Assembly: GCA_964460245.1 (NCBI GenBank)
Contig: CAYWTL010000033.1
Span: forward strand, 1 to 27,076
DNA length: 27,076 nucleotides
Direction: 5' to 3'
Origin: JAXDBM01 sp964460245
Lineage (GTDB): Bacteria; Desulfobacterota; Syntrophia; Syntrophales; Fen-1087
Numbering within the stretch: position 1 is the stretch's first letter; the number at the start of each line of letters is the position of its first letter. The notes below the pieces were generated by a model. The model saw only the letters and a program-made list of their open reading frames with translations. It was not told the origin of the DNA and searched no databases. Shown one piece after another: positions 8,177 through 15,874 of this stretch. The translations under genes and the position numbers were made by a program.

Positions 8177-9706
8177 TCATATCTCCTGGGTGACGCGGAG
8201 AACTTCGCCCAGCGTGGTCTGGCCGCCGATGACCTTCCGGATCCCGTCCTCCGGCAATGTCCGCATGCCCTCCTGCCGGGCCGCCGCGCGGATCCGGTTC
8301 TCGTCCGCCTGCCGGACGATCATCTTTCGGATCTCGTCGGTCACGACCAAAAGCTCGAAAATGCCCGTCCGTCCGTAGAATCCCGTCTGGGCACAGTTCT
8401 CGCAGCCCTGTCCCCGGTAGAGAACGGCCCCGGGCTCGATGCCGAGGGTTCGAAACTCCTCCGTGTTCATCGCCTGCGCATCGGGCTCCCGGCAGGCCGG
8501 GCAGATGACACGCACCAGCCGCTGCGCGAGAATACCCCGGATCGTGGACGAGAGGAGAAAATTCTCCACGCCGAGGTCGAGCAAACGGGTGATGGCGCTG
8601 GGCGCGTCGTTGGTGTGCAGGGTGGAGAAGACGAGATGCCCGGTCAGGGCCGCCTGGATGGCGATGTCGGCCGCTTCCAGGTCGCGGATCTCTCCGATCA
8701 TGATGATGTCCGGGTCCTGACGAACGATGTGCCGCAGCGTGTTGTTGAAATGAAGCCCGATCTGCGGCTTCACCTGGATCTGATTGATCCCCCTGATCTG
8801 GTACTCCACTGGGTCTTCCACGGTGATGATCTTCTTGTCGGGCGAGTTGATCCGGTCCAGCGACCCGTAGAGGGTCGTGGTTTTCCCACTCCCCGTCGGT
8901 CCCGTTACGAGGATGATCCCGTGGGGACGGCCGATGAGTTTGAGAAAGGGCGCGAGCGTGTCGGGGGGGAAGCCGAGCCGGTCCATGTCGACGACGACTT
9001 GCCCCCGATCCAGGATCCGCATGACCACGCTTTCCCCGTGCATCACCGGAATGGTGGAAACGCGCAGATCGATCTCCCGGTCGCTGACCCGAAGACGGAT
9101 GCGCCCGTCCTGAGGGAGCCGCCGCTCGGCGATGTTCAGCTTAGCCATGATCTTGATGCGGGAAATGATGGCCGCCTGCAGGCGCTTCGGCGGCGATTCG
9201 ATGTCGTACAGGATGCCGTCGATCCGGTAGCGCACCTTGATCTCTTTTTCGTAAGGCTCGATGTGGACGTCGCTGGCCCGGCCTTCAACGGCCCGGGTGA
9301 TGAACAGGTTCACGAGGCGGATGATCGGCGCCTCCGAGGCGAGGTCCTTCAGGCGCTCCGCGTCCTCCTCGTCCTCCTGGACATACTCCAGCCTCCCCTC
9401 ACCGATGTTCTCGATGATCTTGCTGAAATCCTGCGCTTCCTTGCCGTAGAAGCGGCTGATATACTCTTCGATCTTCGCCTCGTCTCCGGTGAAGATGCGA
9501 ACACGCGCGGCGGCGGCTACCTTGAGGGCGTCGATCACGGCCCGGTTCCCCGGTTCCGCCATGAGCACGGAGAGCACATTGTCCCGAAGCTCCAGGGGAA
9601 CGATGCGGTTTTCGCGGATGAACCGGGCCGATACGCCGTCGAGCACGAACGGTATCTTGGGAAGCTCGTCCACGTTGAGCAGTTCAACCGGTTCGACCAA
9701 GTTCAA
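8177..9706 (-). CDS. gspE: T2SS assembly ATPase GspE
   Basis: GspE is the cytoplasmic hexameric ATPase that powers pseudopilus growth and binds the GspL cytoplasmic domain. The 509-residue protein has an N-terminal T2SSE-type domain, then the ATPase domain with Walker A GPTGSGKTTT at 269-278, an Asp box (ITVEDPVEYQI), Walker B DPDIIMIGEIRD at 331-342 and a His box TGHLVFSTLHTN at 355-366. The zinc-binding tetracysteine module is present with Cys402, Cys405, Cys435 and Cys438. No ATG is available: an in-frame TAA lies just upstream. The start is TTG, either at 9706 or, better spaced from CGGAG, at 9700. It is the first gsp gene, 85 bases after the Ig-like lipoprotein gene. Confidence 0.96.
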   Translation of the reverse strand: MNLVEPVELLNVDELPKIPFVLDGVSARFIRENRIVPLELRDNVLSVLMAEPGNRAVIDALKVAAAARVRIFTGDEAKIEEYISRFYGKEAQDFSKIIENIGEGRLEYVQEDEEDAERLKDLASEAPIIRLVNLFITRAVEGRASDVHIEPYEKEIKVRYRIDGILYDIESPPKRLQAAIISRIKIMAKLNIAERRLPQDGRIRLRVSDREIDLRVSTIPVMHGESVVMRILDRGQVVVDMDRLGFPPDTLAPFLKLIGRPHGIILVTGPTGSGKTTTLYGSLDRINSPDKKIITVEDPVEYQIRGINQIQVKPQIGLHFNNTLRHIVRQDPDIIMIGEIRDLEAADIAIQAALTGHLVFSTLHTNDAPSAITRLLDLGVENFLLSSTIRGILAQRLVRVICPACREPDAQAMNTEEFRTLGIEPGAVLYRGQGCENCAQTGFYGRTGIFELLVVTDEIRKMIVRQADENRIRAAARQEGMRTLPEDGIRKVIGGQTTLGEVLRVTQEI

Positions 9707-9791
9707 ACTCCGCCCGCCGATCGTTTATCATGACTCATCTTCGTTGTCCCTTCCCGTGCCCCTTTGGGTTGAGAGCCTCTGCCGCCTCGGT

Positions 9792-10559
9792 TCAACCGGC
9801 TGCCTCCTGCTCGATCCGGATGACAACCGAACCGGCAGAGCCCGTGGAGAGAAGCCTAGCCTGGACGACATCCTCGACGCCGGCGCTTCCGCCTGCACGG
9901 TAGGTGACCATGGCCTGGCCCGATGCATCCGTGACGGCGCTGCCGGCCAGCAGCGTCCCTCCGCTGTTGTTCTGAATCAGGCTGAACTGTACGGTTTCGC
10001 CGATCATCGGTTTGGTCGTGTCGTTGCCGTCCGTGACGGTGACTTTGATAAGGCTGTAGCCGTTAGCCTTGACGGCGATCGGGTCGGCCGTGACCGTCAT
10101 CGACACCCCGGTGACACTTCCCGTTTTCACGATGACCACGGAGGCGGACATCCCGTTTTCAAGCACCGCCTCCACGACGTCCTGCCGGTAGTTGTTGCCC
10201 GCCGTGTATACCGTCGTTGCGATGCCGTTCCCGTCGGTTTCCCGGGTGTATGCGCTCAGTCTCGCGCCATTCGACGTGAGCAGCCGGAAGGTGACCGTTT
10301 CGCCCCACCCCTTCTTGTCTGTGGTGGTCGCTGTCGTGCCGTCGGTCGTCGTTGTCGAACTGCTGGTGGTGGTCGTCGTCGTGCCGCCGGGCCGGGCGAC
10401 CGTCGCCGTGATGAGGGCGTTCCCTCCCGGTTCCACCCCGTCCGCCGGGCTGACCGCGAGGGTGATCCGCGACGTCGGGTCTCCGCTCTGGTCGCTGCCG
10501 CAGCCCGACAGGGTGAACAACGCAAGGACGAACGCCATCAGCAGTAATGTTTTTTTCAT
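9792..10559 (-). CDS. Lipoprotein with two bacterial Ig-like (Big_1 type) domains and Thr-rich insert
   Basis: The 255-residue protein begins with a signal peptide (MKKTLLLMAFVLALFTLSGC) that ends in a lipobox with the lipidated Cys at residue 20, so it should be anchored in a membrane. Two invasin-like Ig modules follow: the first at about 28-150 (ITLAVSPADGVEPGGNALIT, then TDGNGIATTVYTAGNNYRQD) and the second at about 155-250 (VTADPIAVKANGYSLIKVTV, then TDASGQAMVTYRAGG). The first is interrupted by a Thr/Ser-rich run of about 20 residues that looks like an exposed flexible loop. The ATG has GGAGAAG upstream. Lying just before gspE on the same strand, it may share the operon transcript and could be a T2SS-linked surface protein; that link is inference. 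Confidence 0.85.
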   Translation of the reverse strand: MKKTLLLMAFVLALFTLSGCGSDQSGDPTSRITLAVSPADGVEPGGNALITATVARPGGTTTTTTSSSTTTTDGTTATTTDKKGWGETVTFRLLTSNGARLSAYTRETDGNGIATTVYTAGNNYRQDVVEAVLENGMSASVVIVKTGSVTGVSMTVTADPIAVKANGYSLIKVTVTDGNDTTKPMIGETVQFSLIQNNSGGTLLAGSAVTDASGQAMVTYRAGGSAGVEDVVQARLLSTGSAGSVVIRIEQEAAG

Positions 10560-10642
10560 CGCTTCTTCTCCGGTAGAAGGAATGGTCGCGGACCGAGCCA
10601 CGATGCAAATTTCTAAACCATTTCAAAAAAAGTTTCAATGAT

Positions 10643-11020
10643 TTATGCAAAGTCCGGAATTGATTCTGAAAGCCGGCGCCCGGGCTCACTTTCAGGTTCT
10701 CTTTGGAAAGGAACAAGGTTGGAGAAGGCAAATTCACCGTTTCCGCCGGGACTGGTCTTGGCAATGATCTTGCCGGTCGGCAGAGCGAATAGCGTGATTT
10801 GCGTTTGTTCCATGATCGGCGTTTGATCGACACGTGGCGCGGCCGCCAGAGGTTCGCGCGCTATTCCGGTTACAATGCGGCCCTCAACGCCATAGCCATC
10901 CGCTCCAAATGCAGTAAACGGAACCGGAAGCAAAGTGCGGCACAATACGACCAGGCTTGCGACCCAAATTCGACAACCCGGGTTGTCACGAAATTTTTCA
11001 TAGAAATGTTTCAGCTTCAC
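10643..11020 (-). CDS. Small exported protein, carboxypeptidase-regulatory-like fragment
   Basis: This encodes about 125 residues with a long basic N-terminus, a hydrophobic segment (WVASLVVLCRTLLPVPFTAF) and a probable signal cleavage after FGA. The mature part has a beta-sandwich look typical of carboxypeptidase-regulatory-like domains: YGVEGRIVTGI, ITLFALPTGKIIAKTSPGGN and GEFAFSNLVP. It then stops being family-like and ends quickly, so the domain seems cut short compared with relatives, which usually continue after such a turn. The start is best as GTG at 11020, 8 bases after AAAGGAGG. The ATG at 11026 is only 2 bases from that site. The gene is 83 bases upstream of the Ig-like lipoprotein. 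The function is unknown. Confidence 0.6.
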   Translation of the reverse strand: MKLKHFYEKFRDNPGCRIWVASLVVLCRTLLPVPFTAFGADGYGVEGRIVTGIAREPLAAAPRVDQTPIMEQTQITLFALPTGKIIAKTSPGGNGEFAFSNLVPFQREPESEPGRRLSESIPDFA

Positions 11021-11087
11021 ACCCATTACCTCCTTTCATGATCTGCCGGACAACGTCACAAAGAGATTATGTGTGAGAATTCCACTA

Positions 11088-11106
11088 AAAAAGACCTCTA
11101 AAGTCT
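11088..11106 (-). terminator. Weak candidate intrinsic terminator (minus strand)
   Basis: On the minus strand GACTT and AGGTC form a short 5-bp stem with one G-U pair and a three-base loop, followed directly by TTTTTT. It lies after the small frame that ends at 11186 and before the exported-protein gene at 11020. The stem is short and AT-rich, so this is only a candidate. Confidence 0.3.
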
Positions 11107-11185
11107 GCACGGGCCCCGAAGGGCATTGTACGGGCACTTTTCGCATTTTCCACCAGTGCATCGAACATTCCTTTTTCTTCCGACT

Positions 11186-11374
11186 TCAGTCGCCGGCCGT
11201 GTCGGTCACCGTACCGGTGCTGCAGAAGGCAAACTTGAACTCGGCCAGCGGCAGCATTCTCCCGAGTAACTGACGGCGGCCACTCGGACGCACCCGCATC
11301 GACATGAGCCCGAACGGAGGTGTTTCTCCCGTGAAAGCCACGCCCGTCAACAGCAGGGCAGCCAGTGCGATCAC
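11186..11374 (-). CDS. Possible small exported protein (uncertain)
   Basis: A 62-codon frame starting at GTG encodes a clear signal-peptide-like N-terminus (VIALAALLLTGVAFTGE) followed by about 45 residues that I do not recognise (MSMRVRPSGRRQLLGRMLPL and then AEFKFAFCSTGTVTD). The frame is open upstream to a TAG and would read KIQFKAPF before the Val, a believable basic n-region, but no ATG, GTG or TTG is available there. A strong AGGAGG lies further upstream beside a TTG that is in another frame. So either an unusual start is used or a small frameshift separated the start from the body. It lies between the large exported protein and the small exported protein, all on the same strand. Confidence 0.35.
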   Translation of the reverse strand: MIALAALLLTGVAFTGETPPFGLMSMRVRPSGRRQLLGRMLPLAEFKFAFCSTGTVTDTAGD

Positions 11375-11416
11375 AAACGGGGCTTTGAATTGAATTTTCT
11401 GGCAATGGCCTCCTCT

Positions 11417-13702
11417 CTAACGCCCCCTGCGGCCGCTGGCCGCACTTGCCCGGCTTTTTAATCCACCTCCGGTAGCACGCAAACTGCCGGAATTCTGATA
11501 CTGCCGGGTGCGCTGGCTTGCCTGTTCGCCCCGCTGCCGGTTCTGCGCTTCTTTTTGCAGCCCCTGCATCGGTTCGCCGCCTTCAGCCCGTCCGAGGGAC
11601 GAGCCTCGCTGCTGAGCCTGTTGCTGCGCTGCGGTCGCGGATGCCGCCTTCTGAACATTGCTCCAGCCGCCGTTGTCATATTGCTGCCAGCCGGAATCCG
11701 TTTTCCTGTAGACATTGCCGTCATGGCCGGCATAGATGTCGCCGCTTCCCGTTTTCCCCGCGGCGGTCGATCCGCGCGCGGTGGATGCGCCGACAGCCTT
11801 CCCGCCCGTTGAGGTCTGCACGGATCCCACTTTCCCCTGGGCGGTTGCATAGTGCTGCGCGTGGGCGCTCTGGCCCCCCTTCCCCGCCACGGAACTGCCC
11901 CAGGAGGCATAGGCGTTGGAACCCTGCCTCGCGGCGGCGTATGCCCCGGTATAGGGGTTGTAGGCCTGCCCGGCGGCTGCGATTCCGTAGGGCGTGGATA
12001 CCGAGGCGGTCCGCGCGTACGTCCCTGTGTAGGGATTGTAAGAAGCGGTTCTCGTCGCCGACCCATACGGCCCGTATGCCGTCTGATATACGCCGTAAGC
12101 CCCCATCGGCGAATAATAATGCCCCATGTAGCCGTAGGTGTAGGGAGGCGGATAGTAAAGCGGGTAAGCGGAACCGGGGTAATAGGCAACATAGGGCGGA
12201 TAGTAGTACCCCGTTCCGCAGGCGACGACGACCCCCGTTGAAATGCCCAGGACAAACGCGCCCATGTATCCCGCGGTGTAGCTCGCCTCTACATGGCCGT
12301 CGGCGGTCGTGACCTGGGTCACATAAGTGACGTTATAAACCGGTGAACCGGGAGGGATGGTGTAGATCACCTGGGGAATCGATCCGGCCGTCTGCCAGGG
12401 TCCCTGCGGGCTCGCGGAGACAAACCAGATGCCCTGTAGGCAAAGGTAGTAGCGGTCACCCGCCTGGATCACCTTTTGGGGCGTGTTCACGGCATAGTAA
12501 AGCGATGTCCCTTCGATCATAACAAACCGGGGGGATCCGATGTATGTCACCTTGACGTTTGCCAACGCTGCGACGGGATCCACAATCACCGTCGTCGGAA
12601 TCTGCGCCAGGAGCACGGCATTCTTTGCCTCTTCGGTCCCCGGGACGGAGGCAAGCACCTGGCCGGCGGGACTGGGCGGAGGGATCAGGGCAAAGTCGGC
12701 CGGCAGGCTGGGGGTCGCAAACGTCCACGGCCCCCCGAGGCTGTCCGCACTGAACCAGCGGCCTGCCGTCAGGTAGTAATAACGGTTTGCGGGCGTGTGG
12801 AGAAAAAGATAGCTTGAGGTATTCGTCGCATACCGGAGACGAGTCCCGGGGACCTGGACATATTTCGGCTTCCCGTTGAAGAGGATCACCTCGGCGGGAG
12901 TGATGCTGTGAAAGACTGCGGGAACCACGGAGGCGGATTTGAAGCGCGGGGGCGGGATGAATTTCTTCAGGTCGGCCCATTGCGCCTCCCGGGCCGCCTT
13001 GTCCATGTCCTTCGGCAGCTTTTTCGTGACCGACCACGGACCCGTCAGCGCTTCTGACATCAGCCACTGCTCGCCGGCAAGCAAATAGAACCTGGCGTCC
13101 CGCGTGTCGAAAAACAGCGGCCAGTGCGTGTTGACGACATATTCCAGGCCGGTATTCCGGATGGGGGCGCGAACCGGCGGTCCATCCAGATCCAGGAGAA
13201 TGGCCGGCTTGTAGCTGATAAAGATGGCGGGCGGGTCGTTTTTCAACTGCATACCGAACACGGATTCTTTCTTGGGGACCAGGGCCGCCAGCCTCGGCAG
13301 CGAGATTTCGATGGGCCGCGGGAGGAACCTTCCGACCAGCCTTTCCATCGCGGCAGTCCTTTCGGGATTCAGGGAAGGAAAGTGCGTCTTGACAATCCGG
13401 ATGTTTCTGATCCAGACCATTTGACTCTCTTTGTCGACAAGGGTTTCCGCCGTTGTCGCCAGTACGCCCGCGACCGGCTGCCCGCCCTTGGGTGTCAGCA
13501 GGATCGCCATCCTGCAGTTGAGTTCCGAAAAGTTCTTCCAGTCATCGATCTGTGGCTGGTAGATGATCAGCGTGTTCCCATTTTCCGTGCGCTGACGGGG
13601 CCATCCCGGATCCTGAGCGAAACTGACACCGGCGAACAAAATGCTCAGCGACATCGAGCACAAAAGCGCTTTCATCCATTTCAAGCTCGTTCCCTTCCCC
13701 AT
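11417..13702 (-). CDS. Large exported protein with three Trp/Tyr-rich modules (so-called carbohydrate-binding family V/XII type)
   Basis: The 761-residue protein has a signal peptide ending at SFA/QD. An N-terminal domain follows with WPRQRTENGNTLIIYQPQID. Next come three copies of a module of about 45 residues, at about 187-230, 290-333 and 402-443, each built as Y-x-x-NT ... YYL-x-x-G-x-W ... GPW ... P. After that comes a Val/Gly-rich segment (GYMGAFVLGISTGVVVACG), a Tyr/Pro/Gly-rich part with repeated YNPYTG(A/T)YA, and a C-terminal region with DIYAGHDGNVYRKTDSGWQQ and a Gln/Arg/Ser-rich tail. From memory, proteins of this pattern are often named carbohydrate-binding family V/XII, but I know no proven function. 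The start at 13702 follows AGGGGG. Earlier in-frame starts lack a good site or a better signal peptide. Confidence 0.8.
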   Translation of the reverse strand: MGKGTSLKWMKALLCSMSLSILFAGVSFAQDPGWPRQRTENGNTLIIYQPQIDDWKNFSELNCRMAILLTPKGGQPVAGVLATTAETLVDKESQMVWIRNIRIVKTHFPSLNPERTAAMERLVGRFLPRPIEISLPRLAALVPKKESVFGMQLKNDPPAIFISYKPAILLDLDGPPVRAPIRNTGLEYVVNTHWPLFFDTRDARFYLLAGEQWLMSEALTGPWSVTKKLPKDMDKAAREAQWADLKKFIPPPRFKSASVVPAVFHSITPAEVILFNGKPKYVQVPGTRLRYATNTSSYLFLHTPANRYYYLTAGRWFSADSLGGPWTFATPSLPADFALIPPPSPAGQVLASVPGTEEAKNAVLLAQIPTTVIVDPVAALANVKVTYIGSPRFVMIEGTSLYYAVNTPQKVIQAGDRYYLCLQGIWFVSASPQGPWQTAGSIPQVIYTIPPGSPVYNVTYVTQVTTADGHVEASYTAGYMGAFVLGISTGVVVACGTGYYYPPYVAYYPGSAYPLYYPPPYTYGYMGHYYSPMGAYGVYQTAYGPYGSATRTASYNPYTGTYARTASVSTPYGIAAAGQAYNPYTGAYAAARQGSNAYASWGSSVAGKGGQSAHAQHYATAQGKVGSVQTSTGGKAVGASTARGSTAAGKTGSGDIYAGHDGNVYRKTDSGWQQYDNGGWSNVQKAASATAAQQQAQQRGSSLGRAEGGEPMQGLQKEAQNRQRGEQASQRTRQYQNSGSLRATGGGLKSRASAASGRRGR

Positions 13703-13823
13703 TCCCGCGCCCCCTTTTATCCCGTCCAGTTTGACCATTCCGGACGCAGGCCTTGCTTCACGCGTTGGCAAAGGCAGACCGCACCCCGATCAACGTCGTC
13801 CGGTAAAAATGAGCATGAGGCTC

Positions 13824-14237
13824 TTACTTTCTCAGTCCCACATCCCGAATCGCCTGGGTGCACCGCTTGCCGACCTTCTTTTGGTTCCTTTCAAGGCAGT
13901 CCAGCAGGCGCCCCTCGCCGGATTCGACGGCCGAACAGTAGGCACTCAGGTCGCTGCGGCACTCATTGGCCACGTAGCTCAACGCATTGACCGCCCGTTC
14001 AAGCTGAACGGAAGCGTCGTAGAGCGCAAACTCGCAGCGGTTCGAAAGCTTGTCCCCATAAGCATACAGGCAGGCCAGGAGACGCCCCTCACCCGGCGTC
14101 ACATTCTTGCAGTAGACGTTGATTTCCTTGCTGCATCCTTCCGTTACCGTCTGGACCACCCCATCCTGGGCCAAAACACTTCCGGCAAAGAAAAGCGCCA
14201 GGCCGATCGCCGTCAGAAACCCAATCATCCGCTTCAT
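13824..14237 (-). CDS. Exported cysteine-rich repeat protein (GLG1/Cys_rich_FGFR-like)
   Basis: This encodes 137 residues with a signal peptide (MKRMIGFLTAIGLALFFAGS, cleaved after VLA) and two copies of a cysteine-rich repeat with the pattern C-x5-YC-x-x-V-x-(P/S)GEGRLL-x-CL ... C. Copy one starts near residue 35 (INVYCKNVTPGEGRLLACLY) and copy two near residue 92 (LSAYCSAVESGEGRLLDCLE). The same repeat is known from the animal Golgi protein GLG1 and from small secreted bacterial proteins, where its role is unclear. Eight cysteines suggest disulphide-bonded folding in the periplasm or outside the cell. The ATG lies 7 bases after AAAGGAG. It lies 24 bases downstream of the DUF3313-like gene, on the same strand, so the two are probably co-transcribed. 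Confidence 0.82.
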   Translation of the reverse strand: MKRMIGFLTAIGLALFFAGSVLAQDGVVQTVTEGCSKEINVYCKNVTPGEGRLLACLYAYGDKLSNRCEFALYDASVQLERAVNALSYVANECRSDLSAYCSAVESGEGRLLDCLERNQKKVGKRCTQAIRDVGLRK

Positions 14238-14261
14238 CGCTCAATCTCCTTTCTGCTGTCG

Positions 14262-14915
14262 TTATTGCATGGCCAGGGTGTCATCGATGACTTTTCTGAG
14301 CCTTTTCCCCCAGTGCTTGAAAGCGTCTTCGGATGAACCCCACTTCGTGAACCGCTCCGTGAATCCGGCCTGATACCGGTCTTCAGCGACGGCGATCACC
14401 TCATTGCTCAGGGAATCGATGACCATCCACTGGCTCGTTGTCGATCCGGAACCGCTCCAGGAATCTGTGGCCCCCTTCCGGACCAGGCTTACGCCCAATC
14501 CGATCGGGATTGCGGACGTGATGGCGCTCACGGCCGGACGGCTCTGCTTGAGGTCCACAATCGCGAACCGGATGCGCGCCACGTCCGGCCCGGGCTCGGA
14601 CACGATCGGATACCGGTCCGAAAGGGCATGGATGACGGCCAGCGTGCAGGCATCGCCCAGCTTCTTCATCTCGTCCCCGTTGATCACCCTGGATTCCGAG
14701 TCGTCGGCGAAAGCAAAAGACACGTAGTCCACCATGAATCTTTTGTACTTGTGAAAATCCACGCCCGGCTTCAGCCAACGCATCTTGGCCCCGCCCTCCG
14801 GCCCGGGCTGAAGATTCCCCGCATACTCCCCCAGAAAATTCGCCTTCGGCGGCGCCGTGGTTGCACAGCCGACCAGAAACAGACATCCCACAATCAAAAG
14901 AAAAATCCGATTCAT
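14262..14915 (-). CDS. DUF3313-like lipoprotein
   Basis: The 217-residue protein starts at an ATG 6 bases after AGGAGG; a GTG one codon earlier is too close to that site. The signal peptide ends in a lipobox (LFLVGC). The mature part has the DUF3313 style: FLGEYAGNLQPGPEGGAKMR, then LKPGVDFHKYKRFMVDYVSF, a central LSDRYPIVSEPGPDVARIRF strand pair, and a late region with a conserved-looking DSLSNEVIAVAEDRYQAGF. Such proteins are exported, envelope-associated and of unknown function. It lies just upstream of the cysteine-rich repeat gene and downstream of the broken ion-channel gene, all on the minus strand. Confidence 0.75.
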   Translation of the reverse strand: MNRIFLLIVGCLFLVGCATTAPPKANFLGEYAGNLQPGPEGGAKMRWLKPGVDFHKYKRFMVDYVSFAFADDSESRVINGDEMKKLGDACTLAVIHALSDRYPIVSEPGPDVARIRFAIVDLKQSRPAVSAITSAIPIGLGVSLVRKGATDSWSGSGSTTSQWMVIDSLSNEVIAVAEDRYQAGFTERFTKWGSSEDAFKHWGKRLRKVIDDTLAMQ

Positions 14916-14958
14916 CACACACCTCCTGTCTCTTTTTTTGAATTAAACCTGACATGCA

Positions 14959-15648
14959 TCATGTTTTCAGACCGGTCTGAACGTGGAGCGCGACAAGTCG
15001 GGCGACCAGAACGGCGGGAAACAGTTGCCCGGCCACGCCCTCCAGAATTCCCAGCATCCGCGCCACGGGATGAACCGGCATGATGTCTCCGCAGCCGATC
15101 GTCGTCAGCGCGATGAAGCTGAAGTATCATAACTGCAGCTGGACGGTCTCCCCCTCGCCCGATGCCGGGGATTTCGGAAAAATGAACGCCTCGGGTGCGA
15201 GGAGCACAGTCACATAATAGGCCAGAGACCACATCATGCCGAGATACAGGTAGGCGGCGACGGCCCCCGTGATTCTGCGTGAAGTGGCGGTCCTAGCGCA
15301 AAAAGACTGGGTCAAAATCAGAAGAGTCAGGAGCGCCAGGAACAACAGGGCCAGACCGTTGGCTGCCAGAATGAACGTCTGATCGGGGAACAGATACCGG
15401 ACCCACAGGAAGGCAAAGGTGAGGATGGCCCAGAAAAAGACCAGCGTCCCGAAAAAGCGGTTGCCGGACACGGTCATCGCGCCGGAAATGAGGATCAGAG
15501 AGAAAAGGAAGGTGTTGGCCAGCCTGAAGGAGCCGAACTGTCCCAACGGATAAACGACGAAGATGCAGACCAGGAGAAGGACCAGCAGGCTGACGATCGC
15601 GAAATCCGTTGTCCACATACGTTCCAGACGGGACAGGCCTCGTTTCAC
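14959..15648 (-). pseudogene. Potassium-channel-like gene interrupted by an in-frame TGA
   Basis: Reading from a GTG at 15648, the protein has four or five hydrophobic helices (such as IVSLLVLLLVCIFVVYPL, LVFFWAILTFAFLWV and LALLFLALLTLLIL) and then meets TGA at 15129-15127. The same frame continues without another stop for 55 codons with YFSFIALTTIGCGDIMPVHP, that is, the pore helix and selectivity filter of the Ion_trans_2 family, and a last helix (GQLFPAVLVARLVALHVQ) typical of this family. Full length would be 229 residues. The filter reads TTIGCGD where a Tyr is normal in the fourth position of the pore motif (GYGD). The nonsense codon together with the altered filter suggests a decayed gene. 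TGA read as selenocysteine is possible in principle but I see no convincing SECIS hairpin. Confidence 0.8.
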
Positions 15649-15874
15649 GTTGTGACCTTCTCCTTTCTCGCCTTCAAAAGAAAAGCCCCTGTTCTCCGGT
15701 CGAGAATCGGGACTTCCATCACTTCATGGCATCACCGTTTGAAAACGAGTCGCGATCAGCCTGGAACTGTCGACAATCCCTGTTTCACTTTGCTTTTTCT
15801 GCGACGAACGGATAGAAAAGTCAAGAAAATGTTTCAGTGATCCCATGGAGCGGATGCAAGACGGCGCATAACGG

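Noticed and set aside
11070..11084. Minus-strand GGAATTCTCACA near 11075 as a further copy of the 17-base motif
   Set aside because: It is one base shorter and shares mainly the GGAATTC core, which can occur by chance.
15085..15129. Selenocysteine reading of the TGA in the channel gene
   Set aside because: Only a weak 4-bp stem lies downstream and channels of this family are not known to me to use selenocysteine. Kept as a minor alternative only.
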